NCBI GenBank assembly: GCA_958426775.1
Contig: CATZZP010000029.1
Coordinates: 1-16,941, forward strand
Direction of reading: 5' to 3'
Origin: an uncultured Bacillota bacterium
Lineage (GTDB): Bacteria > Bacillota > Clostridia > Lachnospirales > CAG-274
DNA: 16,941 bases
Shown here: positions 6,340-14,162 of the stretch, one piece after another
Layout of the letters: every line of letters begins with the position of its first letter
How positions within the stretch are numbered: position 1 is the stretch's first letter
Made by a program: the position numbers and the translations under genes
The notes under the pieces: model-generated
Seen by the model: only the letters and a program-made list of their open reading frames with translations
Database searches by the model: none
What the model was told of the DNA's origin: nothing

Positions 6340-8793
6340 ATGAAAATTAACAGAGAGGAATTTAAAACCCAACTTATTGACAACGTAAGAAAGCTATCCA
6401 GAAAGAAAATTGATACTGCTACCCCGGACCAGCTTTATGATGCACTTGTATTCACCCTTCGTGACTATGTTACAGATAAATGGTTAAAGACTCATGAGGT
6501 TTATGATGAAACAGGTGTAAAGATTGTCTGTTATCTTTCCATGGAATTCCTTATGGGACGTTTCCTTGGTAATGCTATACTTAATATGACTATGGTTGAG
6601 GATATTAAGGCTGTTCTTGAGGAGCTTGATATAGACTATAATCTCCTCGAAAATACAGAGCATGACCCGGGTCTTGGTAATGGCGGCTTAGGCAGACTTG
6701 CAGCCTGCTTCCTTGATAGTCTTTCAAGTCTTGAATTACCTGCTTACGGCTGTGGTATCAGATACCACTACGGTATTTTTGAACAGCGGATTAACGAAAA
6801 GGGTGAACAGGTTGAAATGCCTGATAACTGGCTTGAAAACGGAGATATGTGGGGAGTTAGACGCCCCGAATATGAGGTTGAGGTTAAGTTTGGCGGTAAT
6901 GTAAGGGCAGTAAAGCAGGAGGACGGTCAGTATAACTTTATACAGGAAAACTATAAGTCTGTAATTGCCGTTCCTTATGACTATCCTGTTATCGGCTATA
7001 ACAACAACACAGTAAATACTCTTCGTCTTTGGGATGCAGAGGCAAAAAACAGATTTGACCTTGATAAGTTCAACAGAGGTGAGCATACTAAGGCGGTAGA
7101 GGAGGAAATCCTTGCTAAAAACCTTACAGACGTGCTTTATCCTGCTGATGATAACTATGCAGGTAAGGAGCTTAGACTTCGCCAGCAGTACTTCTTTGTA
7201 TCTGCAACTCTCCAGAGCGTTATAGCCAAGTATAAGTATAAGTTTGGTAATGACTTATCTAAATTGCCTGAAAAGTATGCATTCCAGCTTAACGATACTC
7301 ACCCAAGTATTGCAGTTGCAGAACTTATGCGTATCCTTATTGATGAGAATGGTATGTCATGGGACGAGGCTTGGGAAATTACTAAAAAATGTTGTGCATA
7401 TACAAATCATACTATTATGAGTGAGGCTCTTGAAAAGTGGCCTATAGACCTTTTCTCAAGACTTTTACCACGTATCTATATGATAGTTGAGGAAATTAAC
7501 AGACGTTTCTGCGAATACCTTATTAACAAGTATAATGCAGGTCCCGATAAAATCAGAAAAATGGCGGTTATTGCAGACGGTCAGATAAGAATGGCACACC
7601 TTGCTATTGTAGGCAGCCACTCTGTAAACGGTGTTGCGGCACTTCATACAGAAATTCTTAAAAATCAGGAGCTTAAAGACTTCTACGAGGTTTTTCCTGA
7701 ACGCTTTAACAACAAAACAAACGGTATAACCCAGAGAAGATGGTTAGGTCATGCCAACCCAAGGCTTGCAAAGCTTATTACACAAACCATAGGTGATAAA
7801 TGGTATACAGACCTTTCAGAGCTTAAAAAGCTTGAGGCTTATGTTGATGATGATAGCTTTGTTGAAAAGTTTATTGCCGTTAAGAAGGAAAATAAAAAGG
7901 ACTTAGCTGCTTATTTTAAGGTTAATATGGGCATAGACATTAATCCTGATTCAATTTATGATATTCAGGTTAAGAGATTACATGAATATAAGCGTCAGCT
8001 TCTTAATATCCTTCATGTATTAAGCCTTTATAATAAGCTTAAGCTTAACCCTGATTTAGATATAATGCCACGCACCTTTATTTTTGGTGCCAAGGCGGCG
8101 GCAGGCTATCGCAGAGCTAAGCTTATTATACGACTTATTAATTCAGTTGCAGACCTTATTAATAATGATGAAACCATTAATGGCAAGATAAAGGTTATTT
8201 TTGCCGAAAACTACAGAGTAACTCTTGCTGAAAAGCTTATTCCGGCAGCTGATATAAGTGAACAGATTTCAACAGCAAGTAAAGAGGCATCAGGCACAGG
8301 TAATATGAAGTTTATGCTTAACGGTGCATTGACTATGGGTACTCTTGACGGTGCTAATGTTGAAATTAAGGAAGAGGTAGGCGATGATAATATCTTTATC
8401 TTTGGTATGACAGCATCTGAGGTAATAGATGAATATGCAAGGAATACCTATAACCCATGGGATATTTACAATATGAATGCTGATGTAAGGGCTGTAATGA
8501 ATATGCTTATTAACGGCACACTTGATGAAAATACAGACAGGTACAGAGAAATTTATGATTCTCTTCTTAACGGCTGGGGCGGCAGTCGTGCCGATGAGTA
8601 TTTTGTGCTCAAGGATTTTGAGGCATATTCCAAGGCACAGGAAGAGGCCGATAAGGCATATAAGGACACTAAGAAGTGGGCTAAAAAGGCTATTATCAAT
8701 GTTGCAAACAGCGGCAAATTCTCCAGTGACAGAACTATCCGTGAGTATGCTGATGAAATTTGGAATTTAAAGCCTGTTCATATTGATATGTAA
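6340..8793 (+). CDS. glgP: Glycogen/starch/alpha-glucan phosphorylase
   Basis: An 817-residue GT35 phosphorylase that removes glucose from the non-reducing end of alpha-1,4-glucans as glucose 1-phosphate, in the cytoplasm, with pyridoxal phosphate as cofactor. The N-terminal region carries YLSMEFLMGR and LGNGGLGRLAACFLDS, both diagnostic. The PLP-binding lysine is K657 in EASGTGNMKF, followed by NGALTMGTLDGAN. The length is typical for the bacterial enzyme. AAAGGAGG at 6323-6330 supports the ATG. The gene follows prfA by 27 bases without a terminator, so it should be read through from the DUF1385 promoter. No other glycogen gene is in the window. Sequence alone does not separate glycogen from maltodextrin preference. 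Confidence 0.96.
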   Translation: MKINREEFKTQLIDNVRKLSRKKIDTATPDQLYDALVFTLRDYVTDKWLKTHEVYDETGVKIVCYLSMEFLMGRFLGNAILNMTMVEDIKAVLEELDIDYNLLENTEHDPGLGNGGLGRLAACFLDSLSSLELPAYGCGIRYHYGIFEQRINEKGEQVEMPDNWLENGDMWGVRRPEYEVEVKFGGNVRAVKQEDGQYNFIQENYKSVIAVPYDYPVIGYNNNTVNTLRLWDAEAKNRFDLDKFNRGEHTKAVEEEILAKNLTDVLYPADDNYAGKELRLRQQYFFVSATLQSVIAKYKYKFGNDLSKLPEKYAFQLNDTHPSIAVAELMRILIDENGMSWDEAWEITKKCCAYTNHTIMSEALEKWPIDLFSRLLPRIYMIVEEINRRFCEYLINKYNAGPDKIRKMAVIADGQIRMAHLAIVGSHSVNGVAALHTEILKNQELKDFYEVFPERFNNKTNGITQRRWLGHANPRLAKLITQTIGDKWYTDLSELKKLEAYVDDDSFVEKFIAVKKENKKDLAAYFKVNMGIDINPDSIYDIQVKRLHEYKRQLLNILHVLSLYNKLKLNPDLDIMPRTFIFGAKAAAGYRRAKLIIRLINSVADLINNDETINGKIKVIFAENYRVTLAEKLIPAADISEQISTASKEASGTGNMKFMLNGALTMGTLDGANVEIKEEVGDDNIFIFGMTASEVIDEYARNTYNPWDIYNMNADVRAVMNMLINGTLDENTDRYREIYDSLLNGWGGSRADEYFVLKDFEAYSKAQEEADKAYKDTKKWAKKAIINVANSGKFSSDRTIREYADEIWNLKPVHIDM

Positions 8794-8802
8794 TACAAAA
8801 TT

Positions 8803-8831
8803 AAAGGACTGTATACTGATTACAGTCCTTT
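8803..8831 (+). terminator. Hairpin after glgP (probable terminator)
   Basis: A perfect 11-bp stem, AAAGGACTGTA (8803-8813) with TACAGTCCTTT (8821-8831), has a 7-base loop and starts 9 bases past the glgP stop. The plus-strand T-tract is short (TTTGTT), so termination may be partial. The hairpin also forms on the minus-strand transcript as a backup for gltX. Confidence 0.7.
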
Positions 8832-8838
8832 GTTGCGT

Positions 8839-8870
8839 AAAAAGGGTGGATACTGTAATATATCCACCCT
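8839..8870 (-). terminator. Rho-independent terminator after gltX
   Basis: Read on the minus strand, AGGGTGGATA pairs perfectly with TATCCACCCT (8861-8870 with 8843-8852) around an 8-base loop. A T5 tract (complement of 8839-8843) follows. It begins 6 bases past the gltX stop. On the plus strand the same hairpin would back up glgP termination, with AAATTTTT after it. Confidence 0.8.
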
Positions 8871-8876
8871 AAATTT

Positions 8877-10319
8877 TTACTTAGAAAGCAATTCTATACC
8901 CTTATTAAGCCTTTTAATGCTCTCCTCCTTGCCTAATAACTCAGCTAATTCACTTGCACCGCAGGGGGAGGTAGGCTTGCCTGAAAGTGCAGTACGCACA
9001 GGCCAAAGCATTTGTCCGTTTTTAATACCCATTTCCTGTATAAGTGAAAGAAGTGCATTATAAATTGACTCGTTTGTCCATTCTGTAAGTCCTTCTAAAA
9101 CAGGGACAGCCTTTTTAAGGTTTTCAAGGCTCATTTCCTCTGTAGTTTTCATTTTTTTGTGTACATACATTGAGGTATCGTATTCAGGTAAGGTATCCAC
9201 AAAGTCAACCATATCTGCAATTTCCTTAAAGGTACCAATACGTGTCTGTACATAGGAAGCCAGCTTTTTAAGGTCTATACCTTCTGTTTTAACAGCAGAC
9301 TTAAGCTCAGGCTCTGCCTTTTCATAGAAAGCATCAAAATCCATTTTCTTAATATACTCACCATTCATCCAAGTAAGCTTAACGGGGTCAAATATAGCAG
9401 GTGACTTGGAAAGACCCTTTATATCAAATATTTTTATAAGCTCATCAAGGGTAAATATTTCCTGATTAACAGATGGGGACCAGCCTAAAAGTGCAATATA
9501 ATTTATAATTGCCTCAGGAAGATAGCCCTTTTCAATTAAATCCTGGAAAGAGGCGTCACCGTTACGTTTGGAAAGCTTATGGTGCTGGTCCTTCATAACA
9601 GCAGGCAAATGAATATAGGTAGGTATTTCCCAACCGAATGCCTCATAAAGCAGGTTATATTTAGGTGTTGAGGAAAGATACTCAGCACCTCTTACAACGT
9701 GGGTAATATTCATAATATGGTCATCAATAACATTTGCAAAGTTATAGGTAGGATAACCGTCTGATTTAATTAAAATCTGGTCCTCCATTTCGGAGTTTTC
9801 AACAGTAATATCACCGTAAACTTCATCATGGAAGGTAGTTGAACCATCACGTATTTTCTGACGAATAACGTAAGGAGTACCTGTATCAAGCTTAGCTTTA
9901 ATTTCGTCATCGGAAAGTGAAAGACAGTGACGGTCATATTTTACAATTTGCTCATGCTCGCCTGTTTCGGTTTTAAGGCTGTCAAGACGCTCCTTAGTAC
10001 AAAAGCAGTAGTAAGCCTCACCCTTTTCAATAAGTTCCAGAGCATATTTAAGATAGTCGTTTTTTCTTTCGCTTTGTATATAAGGACCGTAAGGACCGCC
10101 TATATCGGGACCCTCATCATAGGTTATACCTGAAAGCTTTAAGGTGTTGTAAATTATATCAGTAGCACCCTCTACAAAACGTTCTTGGTCTGTATCCTCA
10201 ATACGAAGTATAAACTTACCGCCACCGGACTTAGCAATAAGAAATTCATAAAGGGCAGTACGTAAGTTGCCTATGTGCATATAGCCTGTAGGGCTTGGTG
10301 CAAAACGTGTTCTAATCAT
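8877..10319 (-). CDS. gltX: Glutamyl-tRNA synthetase
   Basis: A 480-residue class I aminoacyl-tRNA synthetase that charges tRNA with glutamate in the cytoplasm. The N-terminus reads RFAPSPTGYMHIGNLRTALY, with the HIGH signature as HIGN at 15-18. LRIEDTDQER follows, which is diagnostic of the Glx synthetase family. The KMSKS signature is KLSKR at 248-252. A CFC...YDRHC cluster (about residues 105-135) resembles the zinc-binding insert seen in some family members, but I cannot confirm metal binding. Length is normal. Whether it also charges tRNA-Gln (a non-discriminating form) cannot be decided here. AAAGGAA precedes the ATG by about ten bases. It is the third gene of a minus-strand operon, 21 bases behind the small membrane protein, and ends at a strong hairpin. 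Confidence 0.97.
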   Translation of the reverse strand: MIRTRFAPSPTGYMHIGNLRTALYEFLIAKSGGGKFILRIEDTDQERFVEGATDIIYNTLKLSGITYDEGPDIGGPYGPYIQSERKNDYLKYALELIEKGEAYYCFCTKERLDSLKTETGEHEQIVKYDRHCLSLSDDEIKAKLDTGTPYVIRQKIRDGSTTFHDEVYGDITVENSEMEDQILIKSDGYPTYNFANVIDDHIMNITHVVRGAEYLSSTPKYNLLYEAFGWEIPTYIHLPAVMKDQHHKLSKRNGDASFQDLIEKGYLPEAIINYIALLGWSPSVNQEIFTLDELIKIFDIKGLSKSPAIFDPVKLTWMNGEYIKKMDFDAFYEKAEPELKSAVKTEGIDLKKLASYVQTRIGTFKEIADMVDFVDTLPEYDTSMYVHKKMKTTEEMSLENLKKAVPVLEGLTEWTNESIYNALLSLIQEMGIKNGQMLWPVRTALSGKPTSPCGASELAELLGKEESIKRLNKGIELLSK

Positions 10320-10340
10320 TATATTTAGTTCCTTTCAGTA

Positions 10341-10814
10341 TTAATTTTCGTTATAAACAGTATAGCTGTATATAGCTCTCTGTAACTGTTGCAGAGAAAC
10401 GGTTAAATCATCTACAATATAGCCTTTGGACTGAATTGCACCGCCCTCTCTGTATACCTCTGATATTTTATTAGAGTTTTCCAGGTTAGTAGAATTTACG
10501 GCATAGGTAAGCATTGCATTTGCTATGTAAGCCTTTTGAAGAGGTGTTTCGCAGTTATTTATATTTTCCGTATAAGTATCCAAATAACTCTGCTGAACCT
10601 CATTTATACCAAACTCCTCCATTTTTTGGTTACAGCTTTCAACAGCAGTATCAACTGCGGCTAAAAGCTCAGCCTCTGAGTTTACCTGACGGATATTAAT
10701 GTATGTAAAGTATGCAATATTGCTTATTACAACGGCAATAAGTGCAATTATAAGCACTGCCAGGGCAATTTTAAAAGTATTGCCTTTGAATTTGTTAATA
10801 TTTTTTTTACTCAT
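10341..10814 (-). CDS. Small single-pass membrane protein of unknown function
   Basis: 157 residues that I do not recognise. A basic N-terminus (KKNINKFKGN) precedes one clear membrane segment at about residues 16-36 (IALAVLIIALIAVVISNIAYF). The rest, about 120 residues, is hydrophilic with heptad-like helices (SEAELLAAVDTAVESC, LQKAYIANAMLTYA) and should face outside. Two cysteines (about residues 60 and 88) could pair there. The ATG is preceded by AAAGGAG (complement of 10827-10833) at 12 bases, slightly far. It sits 21 bases after the SGNH-like gene and 21 bases before gltX in one operon. The equal spacing and shared topology with its upstream neighbour suggest the two proteins act together at the envelope, but nothing identifies the job. 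Confidence 0.75.
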   Translation of the reverse strand: MSKKNINKFKGNTFKIALAVLIIALIAVVISNIAYFTYINIRQVNSEAELLAAVDTAVESCNQKMEEFGINEVQQSYLDTYTENINNCETPLQKAYIANAMLTYAVNSTNLENSNKISEVYREGGAIQSKGYIVDDLTVSLQQLQRAIYSYTVYNEN

Positions 10815-10835
10815 TTAATTTAAAAACTCCTTTAA

Positions 10836-11960
10836 TTATATTATTTGAAGCTGTAAAAGCTTGTCATATAAAAGATCTGCAAGTATTGTGCTGCCGCTGT
10901 CTGATAATCTTTTACCGTTTAATATAAAGGACGGAGGAACGCTGCCCTCTCTTAAAGCCTTTGCATCATTAGTGGTAATTTTAACCTCATAGTCGTTAAA
11001 TACGGTAGTTGTTAAATATTTTCTGAGATTAATGTAATGGTTTTTGAACTCTTTGTTAAGAGCCTCCTCATAGGGTGCAAGGGTGGCTTCATTACCGGTA
11101 ACAGAGCCGACAATGATATATTTTTCGTTGCCTACAAAGGTAATCATCTTTTTATACATACTCACAAGCTCTTCAGGGGTATATTCAGTACAGTCACCAC
11201 CAAAGAAATATATAGCAGTATAATCCTTTATATTTGTCATAGAGTTTGTAACAACGGTTGTAGGCTGAACAACCTTGATTTCCTTTCCTGCCTTACTGCG
11301 TGTAAAGCAAAGCTTACCTCTCACATACTCTATATTACCCTCAACTCCTGCTATTGCACACGGGTTAAGACCGGAATTAAGCTTGTCCTGTAAGATAAGC
11401 TTTACGCCTAAAGTACTTTTAAGGCTTATTTCTACGGGGGTAGTTGATGCGGGTATTGTAAATGGCTCTGCCTGCATAGGTATTCCACCCTGCTTTGCAG
11501 CTATAACAGATACATTATCACCTTCAAGACCTGAGGAAAAAACACCGTTAATGTTAGATGATGTTTCCAAAATCAATTCTGATAATCTGTAAGTATAAAA
11601 GCTTGTGCTGTTTGCACTGTTATCAGAAAAGGAGTCACCCCAGCAAATAATAGACTTGCTGTAGTCAAAGGGGACAATTTCATTTGTATTATTCTCGTTA
11701 GCAGCGGGATTAAGGTTTTTTTGGTCAAGATATTTACTGTTAAGGGTGTCCGTTTTTAATTGATACTGATTTTCTGCATCTGACAGAACGGTTTTATGGG
11801 CTATTATATAGCCTATCAGTATCACAAAAAGAATAATAAGTACTATAACTATATGATGGGTTATAATTTCCGAACGGTTTTGTATAAAAAAAATATTTTT
11901 TTCGTTAGGCATATGAGAGGAGAAAGATTTGTCCTCTGTATTATGTTTTTTATTCTTCAA
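10836..11960 (-). CDS. Membrane-anchored SGNH/GDSL-hydrolase-like protein, active site atypical
   Basis: 374 residues: a basic cytoplasmic tail (1-35), one membrane helix (about 36-54), a linker (55-100) and an extracytoplasmic domain resembling SGNH hydrolases. Block I is clear, ICWGDSFSD with S110 as the nucleophile. The domain ends with a family-like helix, LSDSGSTILADLLYDKL. Other blocks deviate: where GxND is expected there is FFGGDC (D256 in place of Asn), and where DxxH is expected before the last helix there is NGKR (348-351), so the catalytic Asp and His positions hold Asn and Arg. It may be a binding or scaffolding protein, or use different residues. The start is TTG 11960, supported by GGAGGT at complement 11967-11972 with six bases between. 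It heads the operon that includes the small membrane protein and gltX, 164 bases from the divergent signalling operon. The domain family is moderately sure, the activity unknown. Confidence 0.68.
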   Translation of the reverse strand: MKNKKHNTEDKSFSSHMPNEKNIFFIQNRSEIITHHIVIVLIILFVILIGYIIAHKTVLSDAENQYQLKTDTLNSKYLDQKNLNPAANENNTNEIVPFDYSKSIICWGDSFSDNSANSTSFYTYRLSELILETSSNINGVFSSGLEGDNVSVIAAKQGGIPMQAEPFTIPASTTPVEISLKSTLGVKLILQDKLNSGLNPCAIAGVEGNIEYVRGKLCFTRSKAGKEIKVVQPTTVVTNSMTNIKDYTAIYFFGGDCTEYTPEELVSMYKKMITFVGNEKYIIVGSVTGNEATLAPYEEALNKEFKNHYINLRKYLTTTVFNDYEVKITTNDAKALREGSVPPSFILNGKRLSDSGSTILADLLYDKLLQLQII

Positions 11961-11966
11961 GGCGAC

Positions 11967-11972
11967 ACCTCC
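11967..11972 (-). promoter_or_regulatory. Ribosome binding site fixing a TTG start
   Basis: GGAGGT on the minus strand (complement of 11967-11972) lies six bases ahead of TTG 11960-11958. The first ATG in frame is M17 of the predicted protein and has no comparable site, so TTG is the likely initiator. Confidence 0.75.
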
Positions 11973-12005
11973 GCTTATTGCTGATACAAATAAAAATCCA
12001 TATTT

Positions 12006-12034
12006 AGTTTATAATAATATTAAAAAAATGTCAA
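12006..12034 (-). promoter_or_regulatory. Promoter of the SGNH-like/small membrane protein/gltX operon
   Basis: On the minus strand a perfect TTGACA (complement of 12029-12034) is followed after 17 bases by TAAACT (complement of 12006-12011); TATAAA at complement 12008-12013 is an alternative with a 15-base spacer. Transcription would begin near 12000, giving a leader of about 40 bases before the TTG start. Confidence 0.62.
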
Positions 12035-12053
12035 TAAATTAGTGAATTAATTG

Positions 12054-12082
12054 TTTAAAAATAAACGGGCTTGTGTTAAAAT
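12054..12082 (+). promoter_or_regulatory. Probable promoter of the cyclic-di-GMP/hybrid kinase operon
   Basis: TAAAAT (12077-12082) with an extended TG at 12074-12075 matches the arrangement of the nucleotidase promoter. The -35 region is weak: TTTAAA at 12054-12059 at the right distance, or TTGTTT at 12051 with too long a spacer. A second TATAAT at 12097-12102 would start transcription almost on the ribosome site (AGGAGG, 12112-12117), so it is less likely. Confidence 0.45.
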
Positions 12083-12124
12083 ATTATTATACATATTATA
12101 ATCCTGAAAATAGGAGGAATTACT

Positions 12125-14146
12125 ATGCCCGATAAAAAAGTAATACTTGTTGTAGATGACTCTATTTCCAATTTAAAAAATGCTGAAGAGGTCTTAAAGG
12201 ATAAGTATACACTTGCATTGGTTAAGTCAGGCAAAATGGCATTGGACTATCTTGCCTCAAACACCCCGGACCTTATATTACTTGATGTTATTATGCCTGA
12301 TATGAACGGGTTTGAAACTATAATTCAGATTAAAAGCAACCCTAAAACTGAGAAAATACCTGTTATTTTTCTTACAGTTGATGCTAATGTTGAAACGGAA
12401 AAAGAGGGCTTTAAGTTAGGTGCTTTGGACTTTATACGTAAACCCTTTGTGCCTGAAATTATGATTTATCGTATTGAGGCTATACTTGAACTTGATAACC
12501 TTAGGAAAAAGCTTGAGGCACAGGTTAATAAAAAGACAAGACAGCTTGAAATTGCAACACTTCAGGTTATTTCCTGTGTTGCAGATATTATAGATAATAA
12601 AAATATATATACTAAAGGTCATTCTATACGTGTTGCAGGCTATGCAGAGGAAATTGCAAAACGTTTAGGCTATTCTGATGAGGATATTTATAATATTTAT
12701 TATATTTCACTTCTTCATGATGTGGGCAAGCTTGTGGAGTCTTATGAAGAGCTTTCTAAGTATGAGGAAGAGCTTGATTATGAGGAGAGGAAAATTATGT
12801 ATAAGCACTGTATCGCAGGTGCGGATTTACTTAAGGAATTTACTGTAATTGAAAATATTGCAGACGGTGCAAAATATCATCATGAGAGATATGACGGCAA
12901 GGGTAATTTAAGCGGATTAAAGGGTAAGGATATTCCCGAGGTTGCAAGGATAATAGCGGTTGCTAATGCCTATGATAATATGAAGTCTTTTAAAAGCTAC
13001 AGAAAACCTCTTACAGACGAAGAAACTAAAAAACTGTTCTTAAAAGAAAAGGGCGGCAGCTTTGACCCTAAAATTGCTGATATTGTTATCGGTATGCTGG
13101 ATGAGGGCTATGTGCTTAATAGTGTGCTTAACAGCTATGAAACGGATATTACTCAGTTCGGTAATGCCATTTTACATAAGGTAATTACTGAATACACTGA
13201 TGAGATTAAGGTAGAGGCACAAAAGGATTCCCTTACAGGCTTATGGGACAGAAAGTACACTGAGTCTGCCGTAAACGAATATCTGGAGCGAGAGGGCGGT
13301 AAGGGTGTAATGTTTATGCTTGATATGGACAATTTTAAGCAGGTTAATGACCGCTTTGGACATATTAAGGGCGACGATGTACTTATTAAATTTGCTGAAA
13401 TTATAGCTCAAAATACCGCTGAGGAGGATATACTTTGTCGTATAGGCGGCGATGAGTTCATTATTTTCAGCAAGGGTAGTATTGCTGAGGTAAATCCGGG
13501 GGCTAAAGCAAACAAAATTATAAAGGCAATAAAGGATAATATTGTGCTGTCAGGTTTTGAAATTTCTGTATCAATAGGCATTGCTGTAGCACCTAATGAC
13601 GGCAATAGTTTTACTGAGCTTTACGGTAATTCAGACAAGGCACTTTACTATGTTAAGCAAAACGGTAAGGGCGGTGCTCACTTCTTCAGTGATGTTGACT
13701 GTGATGAGTCGGGTTCAAATGATACTGTAGCAGACCTTATGTTCATTAAAAATATGTTTGAAGAAAGAGATACAGACAAGGGTGTCTTAAAAGTAGAGTA
13801 TGGTAATTTCAAAAACATATATCACTTTATTGAAAGATGTATTTCAAGAACACAGCAGAATGTAGAGCTTATACTTTTTACTATGGCGGATTCCCATGGC
13901 GAAATGCCTGATGTACTTTCTCTTAAAAAGGCAAATGACATATTCAGTAAGGCTGTTTGTGAAAACGTAAGACGCGGTGATGTATTTACAAGCTTTTCAA
14001 GCAGTCAGTACGTAGTAATACTTATGAATGTAAACTTAAACTTTGGTGAGGTTGTTGCTGAACGTATTAAAAAAAGCTTTTATGCTGCAAAAGGTGACTT
14101 ACCTGTTGAGCTGCACTATGATGTACAGCCTATAGATGTAAAATAA
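12125..14146 (+). CDS. Response regulator: REC, HD-GYP-like, GGDEF and degenerate GGDEF domains
   Basis: A 673-residue cytoplasmic regulator of cyclic di-GMP signalling. REC (about 1-120) is complete: D11/D12, phospho-acceptor D54 in LLDVIMPD, T84 and K106. An HD-GYP-like domain (about 145-335) keeps H166, H198-D199, K202, H228 and H252-H253-E254, but the GYP signature reads GNL (260-262) and the usual VAD reads VAN (N281). A GGDEF domain (about 365-520) has DSLTGLWDR, DMDNFKQVND and an intact GGDEF at 441-445, so diguanylate cyclase activity is likely. The inhibitory RxxD site is AEED, so product inhibition at that site is probably absent. The last region (about 552-670) looks like a second GGDEF fold, with NVRRGDVF followed by SSSQY (625-629) where GGDEF should be, hence inactive. 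AGGAGG at 12112-12117 supports the ATG. The hybrid kinase starts 16 bases after its stop. Domain order is secure, net activity is not. Confidence 0.92.
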   Translation: MPDKKVILVVDDSISNLKNAEEVLKDKYTLALVKSGKMALDYLASNTPDLILLDVIMPDMNGFETIIQIKSNPKTEKIPVIFLTVDANVETEKEGFKLGALDFIRKPFVPEIMIYRIEAILELDNLRKKLEAQVNKKTRQLEIATLQVISCVADIIDNKNIYTKGHSIRVAGYAEEIAKRLGYSDEDIYNIYYISLLHDVGKLVESYEELSKYEEELDYEERKIMYKHCIAGADLLKEFTVIENIADGAKYHHERYDGKGNLSGLKGKDIPEVARIIAVANAYDNMKSFKSYRKPLTDEETKKLFLKEKGGSFDPKIADIVIGMLDEGYVLNSVLNSYETDITQFGNAILHKVITEYTDEIKVEAQKDSLTGLWDRKYTESAVNEYLEREGGKGVMFMLDMDNFKQVNDRFGHIKGDDVLIKFAEIIAQNTAEEDILCRIGGDEFIIFSKGSIAEVNPGAKANKIIKAIKDNIVLSGFEISVSIGIAVAPNDGNSFTELYGNSDKALYYVKQNGKGGAHFFSDVDCDESGSNDTVADLMFIKNMFEERDTDKGVLKVEYGNFKNIYHFIERCISRTQQNVELILFTMADSHGEMPDVLSLKKANDIFSKAVCENVRRGDVFTSFSSSQYVVILMNVNLNFGEVVAERIKKSFYAAKGDLPVELHYDVQPIDVK

Positions 14147-14162
14147 GCTTGGAGTGATACCC

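Noticed and set aside
8843..8856. AGGGTGGATAC resembles the T-box antiterminator sequence AGGGTGGNACC, near a tRNA synthetase gene
   Set aside because: It lies downstream of both glgP and gltX as one arm of a convergent terminator hairpin, with no Stem I or specifier loop. T-boxes sit in 5' leaders.
12083..12124. Possible cyclic di-GMP riboswitch ahead of the GGDEF regulator
   Set aside because: The leader is only about 35 bases and AT-rich, with none of the conserved GEMM core, too short for such an element.
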